Assembly: GCA_039881045.1 (NCBI GenBank)
Contig: JAYWVB010000012.1
Coordinates: 62,001 to 126,000 of the forward strand
Reading direction: 5' to 3'
Length of the DNA stretch: 64,000 nt
Source: Chaetomium olivaceum
Lineage: Eukaryota; Ascomycota; Sordariomycetes; Sordariales; Chaetomiaceae
This document shows, piece by piece, positions 1 to 11,633 of the stretch. The notes under the pieces were generated by a model. It did no database searches and was not told the origin of the DNA. It saw nothing but the letters and a program-made list of their open reading frames with translations. Positions within the stretch are counted from its first letter, which is position 1, and every line of letters starts with the position of its first letter. The translations under genes were made by a program, and so were the position numbers.

Positions 1-1014
1 AAAAAAGGAGGCGAGCCCGATCACCATAGTGATGAGACCCTCGACCAAGAACAGCCATCGCCAGCCCGCCCAGCCGTTGACTCCACGTAGGTGCAACAGA
101 GCGAAGGCTAAAAGTGAGGTAATGATTGTTGTTAAGGATAGGGTTGTCCAGAAATAACTGTCAAGCTCTGTCAGTAAGGGGGGATGGGATTAAACGTTCA
201 AAGACAGACTCACCTCAACCGGATTGGCAACTCGCGAGATGTGTAGAAGTATGATAGCCACAGCACAATATCAGGGATAAACCCACCCTCAAGCAAGCCG
301 AGAAGGGCCCGTGTGGCGAGAAAACCTGAGCGCCCGTGATGGCACATTGTGTGACGGCCACTAGTGACCAAAGGACAATCTGGATAGGAATCCATCGGTC
401 GGGCCCCAGCTTCTTAGATACTAGCTGAGACGGTAGCTCGGCCAAGAGGAAACAAATGAGAAACACAACCATGCCGTAGTTGTAGTCTGTTATTCTGATT
501 AGCTCTGCTGAGTCTTGCCGGGAAAGGGGGTTGGAATACCATTTGTTGTGAGCCCAAGATCGTCAAGCATATTATCTGCCAACGCCTGTTGGATGTTGCC
601 GCGGTCAACCTGAAGGGCAAAGAACATGACACACTGCCCGCAACTTTTGTTAGTTTTCTGTCTTGACAATACTTTAATATGCGGAAGAACTCAGCGACGT
701 ACCGCCCATGTGCAAATCCGCCAGTCCAACTTGCGGATCACCCGTTTCTCCTCCTCTTCTGTCCATGTCAAGGTGGGATCGAATGCGTGACGGGACTCGT
801 ATTCGGCGTCCTCGTACACTTTCCGCCAGTGCGCTGCAACATCTGGATTAAGGAAAGGGTTTTTGATTAGGTCCTCCTCAAACTCCTCGTCTGACCCAGA
901 GTCTTCACTGGCTGACGGGGACGATCCGAGAGCAGCGACATCTTTGGTATCGACAAGTGGCTGGGTTTTGTCGTCTCCAAGCTTAGGCGAGCTCTGCTCA
1001 GGGGGGCTCGCCAT
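1..1014 (-). CDS. ACS-family MFS permease (Dal5/TNA1-like), partial, one-base frame break
   Basis: Membrane carrier of the anion:cation symporter MFS group, which in fungi takes up vitamins, allantoate, nicotinate and similar anions. The start at 1014 opens an acidic cytosolic N-terminus that runs into RKLDWRICTWA, a typical pre-TM1 motif. After a first intron the next exon reads VMFFALQVDRGNIQQA (TM1 and loop). A second intron precedes DYNYGMVVFLICFLLAELPS (TM2). TM3-4 follow as LLGLLEGGFIPDIVLWLSYF, and after a third intron (about 170-219) SYFWTTLSLTTII. The gene leaves the window at base 1, so the C-terminal half is missing. Reading needs one base added near 330-342, in a GGG run between AITG and RSGFLATRA. 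This may be an error or a real mutation. The substrate cannot be told from sequence. Confidence 0.85.
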
Positions 1015-2141
1015 AGTCGCTGGGTCGTCCGGAGTGTAGATACGTAGTGAGGTGACTACGAGGGCTACGAGGGCAAAGGCGACTGCGTCAGTCGCTAATT
1101 ATAAATTTGGGATGCTGATAAAAGAGGTCGTACAAGCGGCAACCCGGTGGCCATTTATGCAACCTTCTGCTTGCCATCCTTGAGAGTGGCGGGGCCAGAC
1201 GTGACTGTGAACGCATGCTGGCATCCATCTACATATGGCGTGATGGATAATACCTGCCCGAAGTGGTGTATCAAACGTTTGACTGGAGCCTTCGCAGGTT
1301 ACTATCGAATGGTGTCAGTCTCCTCCATTGACATGGGCTAACGTTCGGTTCCATGGACAGACCCCGCAAAGGATACCACGAGGCAAAGGGATGAAGCCGA
1401 GAGCCACCCGGGCTTTTTTCTGGTGATCCCCGTGCCGGGGCGGCTTACAAGTGCTTAAACCCGATAACCACCTTCCGGGACGTGGGGGGCGGTGGGACCA
1501 ACACGCTTGAAACGATGTGGGTGGAGTGTCGTGATTCCTGCTTGTGTGAGGTGATGAAGATACCAGGACCGTGAATGGCCAAGGAAAGAAGAATCCCTGG
1601 AAAAATAGTCCCAAAAACGAGTGACCCCGGTATCACCGTTGGATTATTTATCACGGCATTGCTCAACGAAACCGGGTTAACAGGCTGACTGAGGTTGGTG
1701 TTGCGAGAAACCCGAATATCCCATCCGTTCGCAAGATATCAACGAGATGACACCATCGACACCCCGCGCTCAAATTCACGAGATTCGCGACAACCCGGAT
1801 TTTCTCATTTCCTGACTCAAGACTCAGTAGGTGTAAACCTCAACCTCGAGGCGGCTTCGCAGCCCGTCGAATGGCCCTCCACACCGGATCAAATCGTCTA
1901 TCTCCCACTCCAAACTTGCACATGGTCGAGTGATTTCCGCCCAGCATCATGGGGTCCTCGTTTGGGAGGCCCATGATGGCAGAAGACTTATCCACCACCT
2001 GAGCACACCGGCTTCACATTAGCACTCGTCACCCAGCTTGTATGGAACACAGTACTAAAAGGAAGGAGGAGCAAACATGAAACGAGAAGACGCTCCCCTA
2101 AAAAAGAAAGCAAAAAGACAAGAAGAAAAATAAGAACTCAC
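1015..2141. other. Intergenic, no gene seen
   Basis: About 1.1 kb between the start of the permease and the 3' end of the first SesB-like gene. Short open frames exist on both strands but none shows a recognisable domain or splice-consistent extension. A short exon for the C-terminal tail of the SesB-like gene could lie at about 2019-2055. Confidence 0.5.
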
Positions 2142-3151
2142 CACCCGCCCCAACGCCCGATGCGCATGCTCCTCATAAAAGCTCACAATATTCACACCTC
2201 CGCACAGCGGCCGAAAGTCCTCCGAGATCTTACGCAGCTCGACCGAGTCGTTCTTGAGCGCCTCCAGGAACTTGGACGTCGGCTTGCGGGACGTCGTCGA
2301 CAGGATGCCCGATAGCGTGGCCGCCCAGCCGGCGGCGTCGGCGCCGCGGTGCGGGGTGCCAAAGAACACGATCCCGTGGGTGTGCGTCGAGATGTCGGTG
2401 AAGTGGTAGTCTTTGGCGTGTTTGAGAGCCTTGTGGCGGTGGGTGTTAAGGTGGGTTGATGATGGTCGGGATGAAGGGGGAAAAACAGGGTGCGGTGGGG
2501 GGGGTGCGGGTGTAAGTCTAATTCCTCACCTGTTTAATTACAATGCCGCCGAGGCTGTGGCCGACAAAGACGATCGGGCGGTCTTCGTCTTCCTACACAC
2601 GAAGTTGTGAGTAACGCCAGAAAGGTTTGAGTGTCATTCACAGAGGTAGGGAGACAAACATAATCCTCCCTCACATCTCGTAGCGACCCAACCAACTTGC
2701 TAGCGTTGCTACGGACCGATTGGTCGGACATGCCATGGGTGGACGAATCGTACTGGAAACTCATGACGTGGGCGTTTGGGAGTTTTGTCGGCAGAAGATC
2801 CCTCAGCCACAGGGTCTGAGGCCCTTTGCCACCTTCGGGGATGTGTGTCCATGTGTTTTGATAGTCGCCATTGAGCCCATGAACCGCAACAATACTGTGA
2901 TGATGATCAGTATAGCGGAAATGAGGACAGTCCCTCGGTTGAGACGGTGAAGGACCGGATGTCTCTTGCGTACTCAAATTGCTTGGGGGTCCCGGCGGGT
3001 GGGATGTACAGCTCATGGAGCTCCCCCCTTGACTCAATTTCCGGACTGGTCGACATTCTCGTATCCGAGTGCGTTGGATTGACGGGTGATAGGAGCTAAG
3101 AGAATTTTCAGTAGCCAGGCTCGGAAAACCACCACCAAGGTAGTATGGCAA
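2142..3151 (-). CDS. Stand-alone SesB-like alpha/beta hydrolase (NLR effector-type domain)
   Basis: Serine-hydrolase domain of the SesB type, used by fungal NLRs as the N-terminal effector and also found alone. Three exons fit in one frame: 2675-3151, 2530-2592 and 2142-2429 (828 nt, 276 codons). The first carries a poorly conserved leader and then IVAVHGLNGDYQNTWTH, the oxyanion-side motif. The second carries the nucleophile elbow FVGHSLGGIVIKQ. The third carries GIVFFGTPHRGADAAGW and the SEDFRPL stretch typical of the family. No NACHT domain follows. After a donor at about 2141 only a very short C-terminal tail is possible before stops. It is either a naturally short hydrolase or an NLR that lost its 3' part. 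A lipase/esterase reaction is inferred from the family, not shown. Confidence 0.75.
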
Positions 3152-3918
3152 GAAGGACTGATCGTGAACGATTGACTCTTGTTGTCCGTTTTCTATCCCG
3201 TTTGTCTGTCCTTTAAATCATCCTTACATCGTTGGAGAAGGATCAAGCACGAATGTGAACCTGAAATCAAGTCCGGCTGATGATAGTGCGAGCTGCTGAT
3301 CGTGTGATTGAATCAGGCTCAACTGGAGAGATTTGAGCCGCATTAGGCTGCTCCGCAATGACTGTGTTGGCGCCGTTCATGTGGTAGCGGTTCTCGGGCA
3401 TGGGCTGTTTGACCGATATCAATGTGATATTGGGCAAGATATATTGCCACACACTTATTGGGTTCCAACTTTCAACCGAGTTGGTAACCCGAGTCTGAGG
3501 CGGCACCGTATTCAACAACACACGATTTTATTGACTCATTTGCGGACAAGGCTGTTGGAAAGGTTGTATTGGGCAAACTCGGCCCTGGGTTTTGCCATGT
3601 GAACAGCCAAGTTGGCATGCAGTGACTTGGGTTACGCCGATCTGTTTGAGGCTGGGTTGGGCTGGGAGGTGCCAACCAGTTATGGCGATAGTCAACATTG
3701 GGCTCCGATATGCCCAAAGGTGGTCCCCAAAACATTCTGGGGTCTTGCTGGCGAGAGATAGTCCTAGAGCCTTGCCAATTTGGTTGATATTTACGGGGAA
3801 GTTTTAGCCATCTTTTCATTAATAAGTTGAACGATAACCACTGAATACATCTAGTCTAGCATGTTGATGGGAACAAAGTCCAGAATTCTCCTTGTTCAAA
3901 CTTGTCCCATAATCAATC
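3152..3918. other. Intergenic region between divergent SesB-like genes
   Basis: About 770 bp separating the minus-strand and plus-strand SesB-like genes, so it should hold both promoters. Overlapping open frames occur on both strands at 3267-3819 but none resembles a known domain and they contradict each other. No clear TATA box was seen. Confidence 0.4.
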
Positions 3919-4880
3919 ATGGCTAAGCGGCTTGCCCTTCGTGAGGTCTATGACCCAGCTAAGGAGAAACAGTTGACTCCAACCGTCGAGTGAGTGCCCT
4001 CATCACTCTGTATCAACATGCCCAAAATACTTACTTGGGTAAACCCCTGAACCAGTCTTGCCTCGTCCACGGCCTGGACGGTGACGCAACCAAATCTTGG
4101 ACATGGCGGGACGAAAACTCCTCGGTCTTCTGGCCCCGGGAGCTCATCCCCGAAGAACGGCCACGAACACGCGTCCTCTCCTTCAGCTACAACGCAAACT
4201 CTTTCCACAACAACACCGACGCCACCATCCGCGACAGTGCGCGGTCCCTGCTCGCGCTCCTCAACGCCCGCCGGCGCAAGATCGCCGACCCATCCACCCG
4301 ACCCCTCGTCTTCGTCGGCCACTGCCTTGGCGGGCTGGTCGTCAAACAAGCCATCTGCTTTGCCAACAGCGAGGCCGAGTACGCGTCTATCGCGGCCGCC
4401 ACCAGAGGCATCATCTTCTTTGGCACGCCGCACTGCGGCGCCGACAAGGCCAGCTGGAAGCTAGTGGCCTCTGGCTACTCGCTGCTCGCGGGCCCGTCAT
4501 CGGCGCTGGTGGGTGCCATCACCCGCGCGTCGGAGGACCTCGAGGAGATCAAGGAGGACTTTGTACACCTGTCACCAAAGTACCCAATCACCAGTTTCTA
4601 TGAGAAGGGACACTGGGGTCAGTCGGGGAAGTGCATTGTTAATCCGACGAGCGCGAGGATGATGATCGAAAACGAGTATGCTGTGGGTGTGGAGGCTGAT
4701 CATCGGGCCATGTGCCAGTTTGAAGATGCCGAAGATGCTGCCTTTCAGGTGCTGTGCCAGCGGATTGAGGAGGCTGTTGGGCTTGATGTTGTGGAGGCGA
4801 TGGAAATTGGCGGGGAAAGGATGGCTGCAGGGATGACCGCGAAGACAACTGAGCGGACGGCTGCGAACAAAGGGCGGTAG
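3919..4880 (+). CDS. SesB-like alpha/beta hydrolase, stand-alone
   Basis: Second SesB-type hydrolase. Exon 1 (3919-3989) encodes MAKRLALREVYDPAKEKQL, the usual start of this family (a 'LxxxYxP' strand). The intron 3990-4055 starts GTGAGT and ends CCAG. Exon 2 encodes CLVHGLDGDATKSWTWRDEN, the nucleophile motif FVGHCLGGLVVKQA (GHxLGG, with Cys before Leu), GIIFFGTPHCGADKASW, and the C-terminal EADHRAMCQFE stretch. That last stretch normally links SesB to NACHT, but here the protein ends shortly after it at TAG 4878-4880 with a Lys/Thr/Arg-rich tail. The two exons total 896 nt, one base short of an open frame, so a base is missing at or near the junction or another small exon is used. Function as an effector hydrolase is inferred from the family. 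Confidence 0.78.
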
Positions 4881-5650
4881 CAGTGAGTCAGGAGTCTCAG
4901 ATTCCGATGTGGTCAGATGATACGGGTCGGGGGATGTCTGGGATTGATATGGGCCATTATACCCCGAAAAGGGTCATGATGATCGAGTATGAGAAGGAAG
5001 TGCCGGGCGACCATGTGCTACGGAACATCCGTCGGGACAGGGTGATGGAAGTGGATGGCACTCCTGTGCAGAGAGGAGGCTGAATATGCCGCTGCGACAA
5101 ATCCTCCAGTCCCACATCTGGAAACGTCTCGCAGAGGGCATGGGCGAAGGTTTCTCCAGCGGATAAAGAAACGTTGGGGTTGAGGACAGCACTGGGCTAG
5201 GATGAGACAGAATTTAATAGTGAGCGGCATATTTGCGAGCTCAAGTTACAGGTACCTACTGTGTATTCTGTGATTTTGTGATTAGGCCGAGGGACGGTAT
5301 ATCGATGAGGACGAGAAGGAGAACATTTGGGAAGGGTGTTCGACGTGGCATTACGAGTTCCCAAACAGGTTTCGGGGGGAGAAGAAATGAGATGCGACCC
5401 ACAGCCGTTGATAGCTGAGGATGATTTGTCTAGTCTCGGCCTCAGCATTTGGCAGTTGCACTAACAAGATACCACACGAGGGTGTAGTAGCTGGCGATGA
5501 TTTGCGTTTGAAGGAGAAGCAACGGAATGAAGGGATAGTCAAATCGCTGCGGTAATGACGTTGAGGCTGGCGAGAGTCGAATCTAACGTTATCGGTAAAA
5601 TTTCAATGGTGTCGTCATTTTATTCAAAATACCGATCCATGCCTGAGAGT
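4881..5650. other. Intergenic, between convergent genes
   Basis: 3' flanks of the plus-strand SesB-like gene and of the minus-strand NLR. A short frame at 4883-5083 directly after the stop could be remnant coding sequence, but it has no recognisable motif. Confidence 0.4.
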
Positions 5651-8600
5651 CTAGCGCCCGGTGTTACTACCTAGGTGAATACTTCCTTCACTATAGTTGA
5701 TAGTTAGCCTGGCACTGCCTGTTGCTTGACAACAGTTGGGGTAGAATGATGGCTTACCAAACACCTTGCCGGCCTTTTTCACACGCCCCCATTTTGATAG
5801 TTGTATCTTTGGCATCTGTGGTGGTGTGTTGTCCACGATCCTTTCCACTTCCCTGACCACTTCCTTGACCACTTCCTTGATCTTTTCCACTTCCTTCTCC
5901 TTCTCCACTTCCACGACGACTGGTTCTACCACTGGCTTTTCTACCATCTGAACTTCCACCACCGGCCGATCGACATAGACCATCTTCTCCACGTATACCA
6001 CGTCCCTTTCCACTTCTTTCCCTTTGGCTTCCTTTCTCCCACCCTTCTTCGTTTTGACTCTAGTCGTGCCTTTTGATGGAATGTCCAAGTCACGCCCCTC
6101 ATCCGCATCCGAATTCTCGTCCTCGCTGCCAGAAGAGTGAGAAGAGCCGTCTCCGTCTTCCGTTTGAGACCTCCTCTCTATCCGCGTGGGGCCACTGTTT
6201 TCTTTCTTCGCATTCCGTTGTTGCATCTCCGGCCGTACAAGAAGCCTGGGCAATTCGCTCGCCTTTTTCCTCCGTTTCCCCCGACCCTGTTCCTGATTCA
6301 TGGCTTTGACCCCATGACCAAATTCCTCGACCTCGCCGCCCCCCTTGTTGCCATCATCACTCCCAGGACTGCTCTCCCCAAATTTACCTCTATCCCGAGG
6401 TTTACTCCTGTCGACCCCAACCACTCCCGCAGATTCAGAACCAGAAGCAGCAGCAGCAGAAACAGCATTAACAGAAGCAACATCAACATCAGCACCACCA
6501 CCACCCCCACCAGCAGCCGCCGCCACACTTTCCAAAGCCTTCCCCACCACCCTTCCCGGAAACCCCCTGTCCTCGGCCGGAAAAGGTTTCTCTGCCGAGA
6601 CCCCTCTCACAAAGAACCACCACACCTCAGCCCAGCACTGTCCATACGGGTTCGCGCCATCCTCTAGCCAGGCCCTGCGCACCAGCATGTCCGTGCCGTT
6701 GTGCTGGCTGCCTGTCTCGCTGCTCCCCGGCCAAGCGACACCCGCGGCGGCGAGGTGCGCGTGCCAGTGGAGGGAGGCGTAGCGCAGGAAGGGATGGGTC
6801 CTAACGAGGTGGCGGAGGCGGGATTCGAAGTCGCTGAATGAGGGGAGGTTGGGGTTGTTTGGGAGGGCGGTGGTGGCGGTGGCTTTTGGGAGGTTGTTGC
6901 TGAAGGGAGTGGCGGGTGGTTGTTGTTGGGGGGGAAGGGGTAGGGTTGAAGAAGGGCGGGGGATGGGGAGGTGCGGGTTGGATATGGTCTTGTCGAAGCA
7001 GGGCATGGTGAGGTAGGTGATGCAGAGGTTGGCGAGGGTGGTGTGGGCGGTTTGGGGGTTGAGGAAGGGGTATGTGTTGAGATTTGAGCGGGAGGGGTTC
7101 GGAGAGGAACCCGGGTTGCGGTTGGGCTCGGTGCTGAGGTGGTCTTTTAGGGTTCGGTGGATGAGAGAGAGGCGGCCGTCGTCTTGGAACTTCACCAGGT
7201 GGCCGCAGTGGAACTCGATGCGGAGTTTGATGTTATCGTCGAGACAAGAACCCAGTATTTCCGGCGTGATGATTTGGCCTGGGTGCTGTGCTGTGGCTTT
7301 GGCGAGTGCGTTGGCAAGTTTGAACTCGGACAGCTTCAAACCTTCTTGTTGGAATATGGCCCACTGGAGAACTTGCTGGACGAAGGACGCGCTTTTGGGG
7401 TTGCTTGTGAGCCTAAACAAAATGTGCGAGTAGAGCTCGTCGACGTCGCCTGGCACATACCCCTCAAGAAGCAACATGATCTGCTTCTCACTCAACATTC
7501 GGGCTCGCCTGATTATTTCCACGACAAGGGTCGCCCAAAGGTATGAACCCTTGCAGTTGTCGGCGATCTTGTTGCATATCGTTTCCAGTTGAGTATCGGT
7601 GTTGCGTCCCCTAGCCTTCAGGAGGGAGCCCAGCCCAGCCCGGATGGTCTTCTTGATATCCTCCTTGGTATCCTGTGGCTGAACATCATATGACTGGAAT
7701 CCCAATCGACTAAGCCGTTTGCGGATGTATGCAGTATTGCGGGAAATAGCAAGGAGCTTTGATTTGGGCGCGGTTGTCTCTCCTGCGTTCCGCGACAGTC
7801 GTTTGAAGGCCTCTTGGGCTTTCCGTGGGAGTTCATCCAGGCAGTCAAAGAAGGTATCTTGACATTCCTTGCCGATCTCGTCAAGCCCGTCGATCACAAA
7901 CGTCAACGGCTGGCGTGCCATTACCTCAGCCATGGCATCAACCCAGATGGTCACGAGAACCGTCCTCGTCCATATCTCTTGTTCGCTGTCGTCCCGGCTC
8001 TGCGCTGCTTTAAGCGTAGGTAGTAGGAATCTTGGGACCAAATCGGGAACGAGGTGCAATGCTTGATGCAGAGTGGCTCGCAAGAGGGCCCGAAGGTCCC
8101 CCCGTGATGGGTGAGAGTCGCTGAGGGAACAATGGATCACTCCATGCTGTGCCGCAGTCTTCCCTTCCTGGAGTTCGGCAATAATATGTCTTGCTAGGAA
8201 GCTCTTTCCGCAGCCCGCCTGGCCGTGGATCCAGAGCTTTTCTTCGCCGGAGTCGTTTGCTCGCCAACGTGCCATTTCGGGGGTGTTGGATATCCAAATG
8301 CAAGTGTCTTTGGTTGCTTTTTGATCCAGTGAGTGACAGTGGAATGAGGTAGGGCACAGGGAATAGAGTGCGCGTTTCTCTTGGTACCTAAGGCGATGTA
8401 CCGCTCTGGGCTTGTCGTCGATAAGATCCCAGATCCCCTGCTGAACGATCTGAAACTCCTCCAGATCATCCTCATGATTCCTGAATTTGCAGAGCCCAAT
8501 GTGATCTCCGGATAGGCGATGAGGGGACTCCGTTCCCGCACGGATAAGCCCATACACTTTGTTGACCATCTTATGGCGGCCAGTCAGTTGCTTGAAAGGC

Positions 8601-9346
8601 GAGAAAATAGGTCACGTATATCCCGGGCATGAGGCACTCACAACTTCGTCCGTACCTTCCATCGGCCTGTCTTCAATGAATGTCACAAAGGACAGATCGT
8701 ATTGGAGCGGCAGAAAGTCTTCGGAGACTTTGTCGAGAATACCACAGTTGTCGCTCAACTCTTTCAACATCTTTCCTGTGGGAACAACCCCCTCGGACGG
8801 AGCACGGCGTAGCAACACCCTGTGGGCAAAATCTTTCCATTTTTCTTCACTCATGCTGAAATGGGGAGTCGCAAAAAACATGATACCACGACTGGCGGCC
8901 CAGAGGTCTTGATACTTTCTGCCCTGGGACATCTTGGTGAGTGCCTTTAATACAAAGCTGTCAGCCGAGCTAGTCCATGAAGAATTGGATTGACATATGT
9001 ATTGCCTGCGTACCCTCTTGATGACGATGCCACCAAGACTGTGTCCAACGAAAACGAGAGGCCTCAGTGACGCGGCCTCATCGTCTTCTCGCTCGTCAAC
9101 CAGCCGGTCCAGGAGGTCTTTGGCATGGTCTCGTATCCCAGCCTGGCTAGTTGTTCCATTGAGAGACGTGTTGTACTTGAAGGAAATGACCCTCACGCTC
9201 GTGTCAGGATCAGACAGAGGCAAAAGGTCTCTTGGCCAGACGGTTCCTGGTTCATCATCGGCTTGCCAAGTCTCGATGTAATCACCCCCTAGGCCTGGGA
9301 CGAATATGATGCTTTTACAGCAACCCGGCCGGTCAGCCACTCTCAT
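5651..9346 (-). CDS. SesB-NACHT NOD-like receptor (fungal NLR)
   Basis: Three-part STAND protein of roughly 1,180 residues. Exons are 9014-9346, 8642-8944 and 5651-8569; the phases agree. Residues about 1-210 form the SesB hydrolase: IIFVPGLGGDYIETW, VFVGHSLGGIVIKR, GIMFFATPHFS. Residues about 230-290 keep the linker GLCKFRNHEDDLEEFQ. The NACHT domain has Walker A IHGQAGCGKSFLARHII and Walker B LTFVIDGLDEIGKECQD, then KLLAISRN, SYLWATLVVEII (sensor/arginine region) and VLQWAIFQQEGLKLSEF (winged-helix region). No ankyrin, WD40 or TPR repeats follow. Instead there is a Pro/Ser- and Gly-rich stretch, an acidic Ser/Asp-rich stretch and a Val/Glu/Lys-rich repeat (coding bases about 5830-6000). A possible last intron starts with GTAAGC near 5750. 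Members of this class trigger heterokaryon incompatibility or immune-like cell death after ligand sensing. The ligand here is unknown. Confidence 0.9.
5830..6000 (-). repeat. Val/Glu/Lys-rich imperfect tandem repeat at the NLR C-terminus
   Basis: On the + strand the DNA repeats CTTGACCACTTC-like and TTTTCCACTTCC-like units. Translated on the minus strand it gives alternating motifs such as YVEKMVYVDRPVVEV and EKIKEVVKEVVREVERI, with a period of about 4-5 residues. Such a pattern favours an amphipathic helix or coiled coil. It replaces the usual ligand-sensing repeats of an NLR. Confidence 0.7.
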
Positions 9347-9982
9347 TTCAACAGCAGTTTTGCCCCCCTAATTAAGCTATCTGAAGAGCTTACTCTGCTT
9401 TGGCTTCGCATGTGACCTCATTCGCGGGATGAAGCACCTTTAAAGATGTAGTATCAAATTCGTCGGTGTTGAACGGTTCATTGTATGAGCCCATCTTTTC
9501 GCTCGAAGACGTTGGTTTGGTGGCCAAGGTCCCTTTGATGCATCATGCTGACAGGGTGCGCCAAGCGGGAGGAAGTCAAAACACCAAACCTCCACGTTCT
9601 TATTTCAGAACAGGGCAGATCGTCTTAGCGTCTTTTGAAACAAGGCAAACTGTGTCACAGCAGGCTGGTACTTCCTCTCGTGGGGGTCAAGATGCAGGTC
9701 GCTTGGAGGGATGGTCACATGAGCCTTGCCACTTGCTGCCCGATTCCCGTCCCGTGTGCGGCCTGATGGAGATTGGCATCCTGGGTTACCTCCGCTGTCA
9801 CACACCACATTTAGCGTCCCTGATATCTCCGCTCAACAAAACAAGGTCTGTGCGTGCCTTGATGACTTTTCAGGTGGGGGGGTCAAAGATTGTGGTAAGC
9901 CCGTTCAAAAGCTGTCGATCTGATTTGGCATTGGCGTCTTTATTTACCCTGAGCCGCAGAAACCCCAAAGCCCAAGAGCCAA
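9347..9982. other. Intergenic, divergent promoter region
   Basis: About 640 bp between the start of the NLR (minus) and the start of the coiled-coil protein (plus). One open frame crosses most of it on the plus strand and overlaps the next gene's start in another frame, but it has no recognised motif. I read the segment as promoter and 5' leader. Confidence 0.4.
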
Positions 9983-10603
9983 ATGGAACCCCAGCCGCCA
10001 ACCATTGCCCCGGACTTACGGAATAAAGGGGACAATGATCTGGACAAACAAGCAGAATGGATGAAAATCCTCATTGCAAGACTTGTAGAGGTCTTGAACA
10101 GAGACGACGCCAAGAGTTGGGAGCAAGTTTACCAAATCAGGGATTTAACCGAGCAAGTCCAGCGGTTCAAACGGCAGCTTAGGGATAGTTTGCCTATCGG
10201 AGATCCCGACGGCACATCACAGGAGGCTATGAGCGCGCTAGAGGTGGCCCAGGAGAAGATGGCAGAGATACTGCGCGCGAGGTCACTACGACTGGAGGCT
10301 GAGGTCGGGAGCCTCAGGGAGGAGCTTCGGGCCGAGAGATCGAAAGGCTGGGATTTGACATATCAATGCCAGGATTTGCGGGAGGAAGTCTGGAGGCTGA
10401 AGGTGCACTTGAGCCGCAGCATAACCATCAGCGATTGGGAAGAGGGGCTCACGGTGCCCAAGACGGCACGCGAGAGTGCGTTGGAGGAGCAGGTCCGCGG
10501 GTTGGAAAAGCGGGTTAGGGAGCTGGATGATAAGGTGCGGAACAGGGATGTAAAGATGGGATACACCGAGGGATCCGGTAGGGCCCGGTCGAGGTCAGTC
10601 TAA
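9983..10603 (+). CDS. Hypothetical coiled-coil protein, 206 aa
   Basis: Single-exon gene; I do not recognise a family. After a short polar N-terminus the protein is almost entirely charged heptad-like sequence rich in Leu, Glu, Arg and Gln. Examples are LTEQVQRFKRQLRD near residue 55, LEAEVGSLREELRAE near 110 and ALEEQVRGLEKRVRELDDKV near 165-190. It ends with an Arg/Ser-rich tail (SGRARSRSV). It has no signal peptide, membrane segment or enzyme motif. A structural or scaffold role is only a guess. It is divergently placed from the NLR. Confidence 0.6.
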   Translation: MEPQPPTIAPDLRNKGDNDLDKQAEWMKILIARLVEVLNRDDAKSWEQVYQIRDLTEQVQRFKRQLRDSLPIGDPDGTSQEAMSALEVAQEKMAEILRARSLRLEAEVGSLREELRAERSKGWDLTYQCQDLREEVWRLKVHLSRSITISDWEEGLTVPKTARESALEEQVRGLEKRVRELDDKVRNRDVKMGYTEGSGRARSRSV

Positions 10604-11416
10604 GGTTCCAGGGGTACGTGTAAACTTCTGAGTGGTTTCCCCGGGCTAGTTGAGCCTCAAATTCTGCCCCGTGAACTGAAAAGTGCGTCACCCATGCATG
10701 AAAGATCAGGGCTCAGGGTCGGCAATCTTGTTTTCCAATCGAACCGTTCGGGCAGAGTGGGTGCGCAAACTCGGTTGCTCCCGAGACCAGCGTCAGGCAG
10801 GAAGGGTCCAGTCCCGAGACCCCTCGGGCCTCGTGGACTCCGGCCGAAAAGCATCGCTGGCGTGACGCGATTGGCCAATTCCATTCGACATTCAGCACGC
10901 AAGTAACGAGACCCCTTAGGCAAGTTTGCACAGCAGCGAACTTTGATACACAAGTCTCGGCAGCCCATCTTGAACCATGGTCCACTTCGGGCCATTCTAC
11001 GTTGATAACCAACACGGCTGAGGGTAGAAAGCGGCTTGGGCGTTGTGCAACCAATGATCGGGCATCTAGTGCGGCTCTCGTCTCTGTACACGCCACTTCT
11101 ATACGACTCTGACTCAACCAGAGCCTCGTGACCCCCAAGATAAACCTAGACACTGGGAATGGTATCGCCCATACCCGATCTCGGCGCGGATCTTACTGAC
11201 AACTGTCTTTGTTCAGCTCGCGGATCATGAGCATATCGGGCACCAATGCAATCGATTCACCCCAGACCTTGATGGAACGAGACCAGGCCGAGGTCCTGTC
11301 TTCATGGCAAAGACTTGGTGACGCTAAGGTTCCATCATTTGAGACTCTGCCATCTTAGGCTCTGCCATCTTGCGGCTCTGCTAGTTTGGCTGATGGTGCC
11401 GACGCGAACTTCCCCT

Positions 11417-11425
11417 GCATAAATA
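11417..11425 (+). promoter_or_regulatory. TATA-like box
   Basis: The sequence CATAAATAG lies about 210 bp upstream of the ATG at 11634 and about 105 bp before the probable 5'-UTR intron. That position suits transcription starting near 11450. It was called by motif only. Confidence 0.45.
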
Positions 11426-11522
11426 GTCGCTGCTGCTTTGCAGTGCGAGACCATCGGAACTCTTTTTCACCACTCTCAATCTACAAGCGAGAAACAGCCC
11501 ATCTGCGCCGCCTTATTCTCTC

Positions 11523-11581
11523 GTATGTACGAACATTTCACACTGAAATTAGCGCTTACGATACTAACACTGAGATGCTAG
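11523..11581 (+). other. Probable 5'-UTR intron
   Basis: A 59-base segment begins GTATGT, has the branch-point motif CTAAC at 11564-11568 and ends GCTAG. It lies 52 bp before the ATG at 11634, in untranslated leader. All three intron signals are close to the fungal consensus. Confidence 0.6.
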
Positions 11582-11633
11582 TGAAAATCCCATCACACAG
11601 CCACTAGAACAGCTCCTATCGGGCGTTTTCACA

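Larger units (their letters stand above)
10604..11633. other. Intergenic with promoter elements of the next gene
   Basis: No convincing gene. Open frames on both strands at 10657-11153 lack domains. The 3' half holds a TATA-like box and a probable 5'-UTR intron, listed separately. Confidence 0.5.

Noticed and set aside
3267..3819. Overlapping open frames on both strands between the two SesB-like genes
   Set aside because: They conflict with each other, have no domain, signal or intron structure, and lie where promoters are expected.
6073..6782. Long plus-strand open frames within the NLR gene
   Set aside because: They are antisense to low-complexity, codon-biased NLR sequence; composition explains them.
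9466..10026. 186-codon plus-strand frame before the coiled-coil gene
   Set aside because: No recognisable motif, overlaps the start of the next gene in another frame, and sits in the expected promoter and leader.
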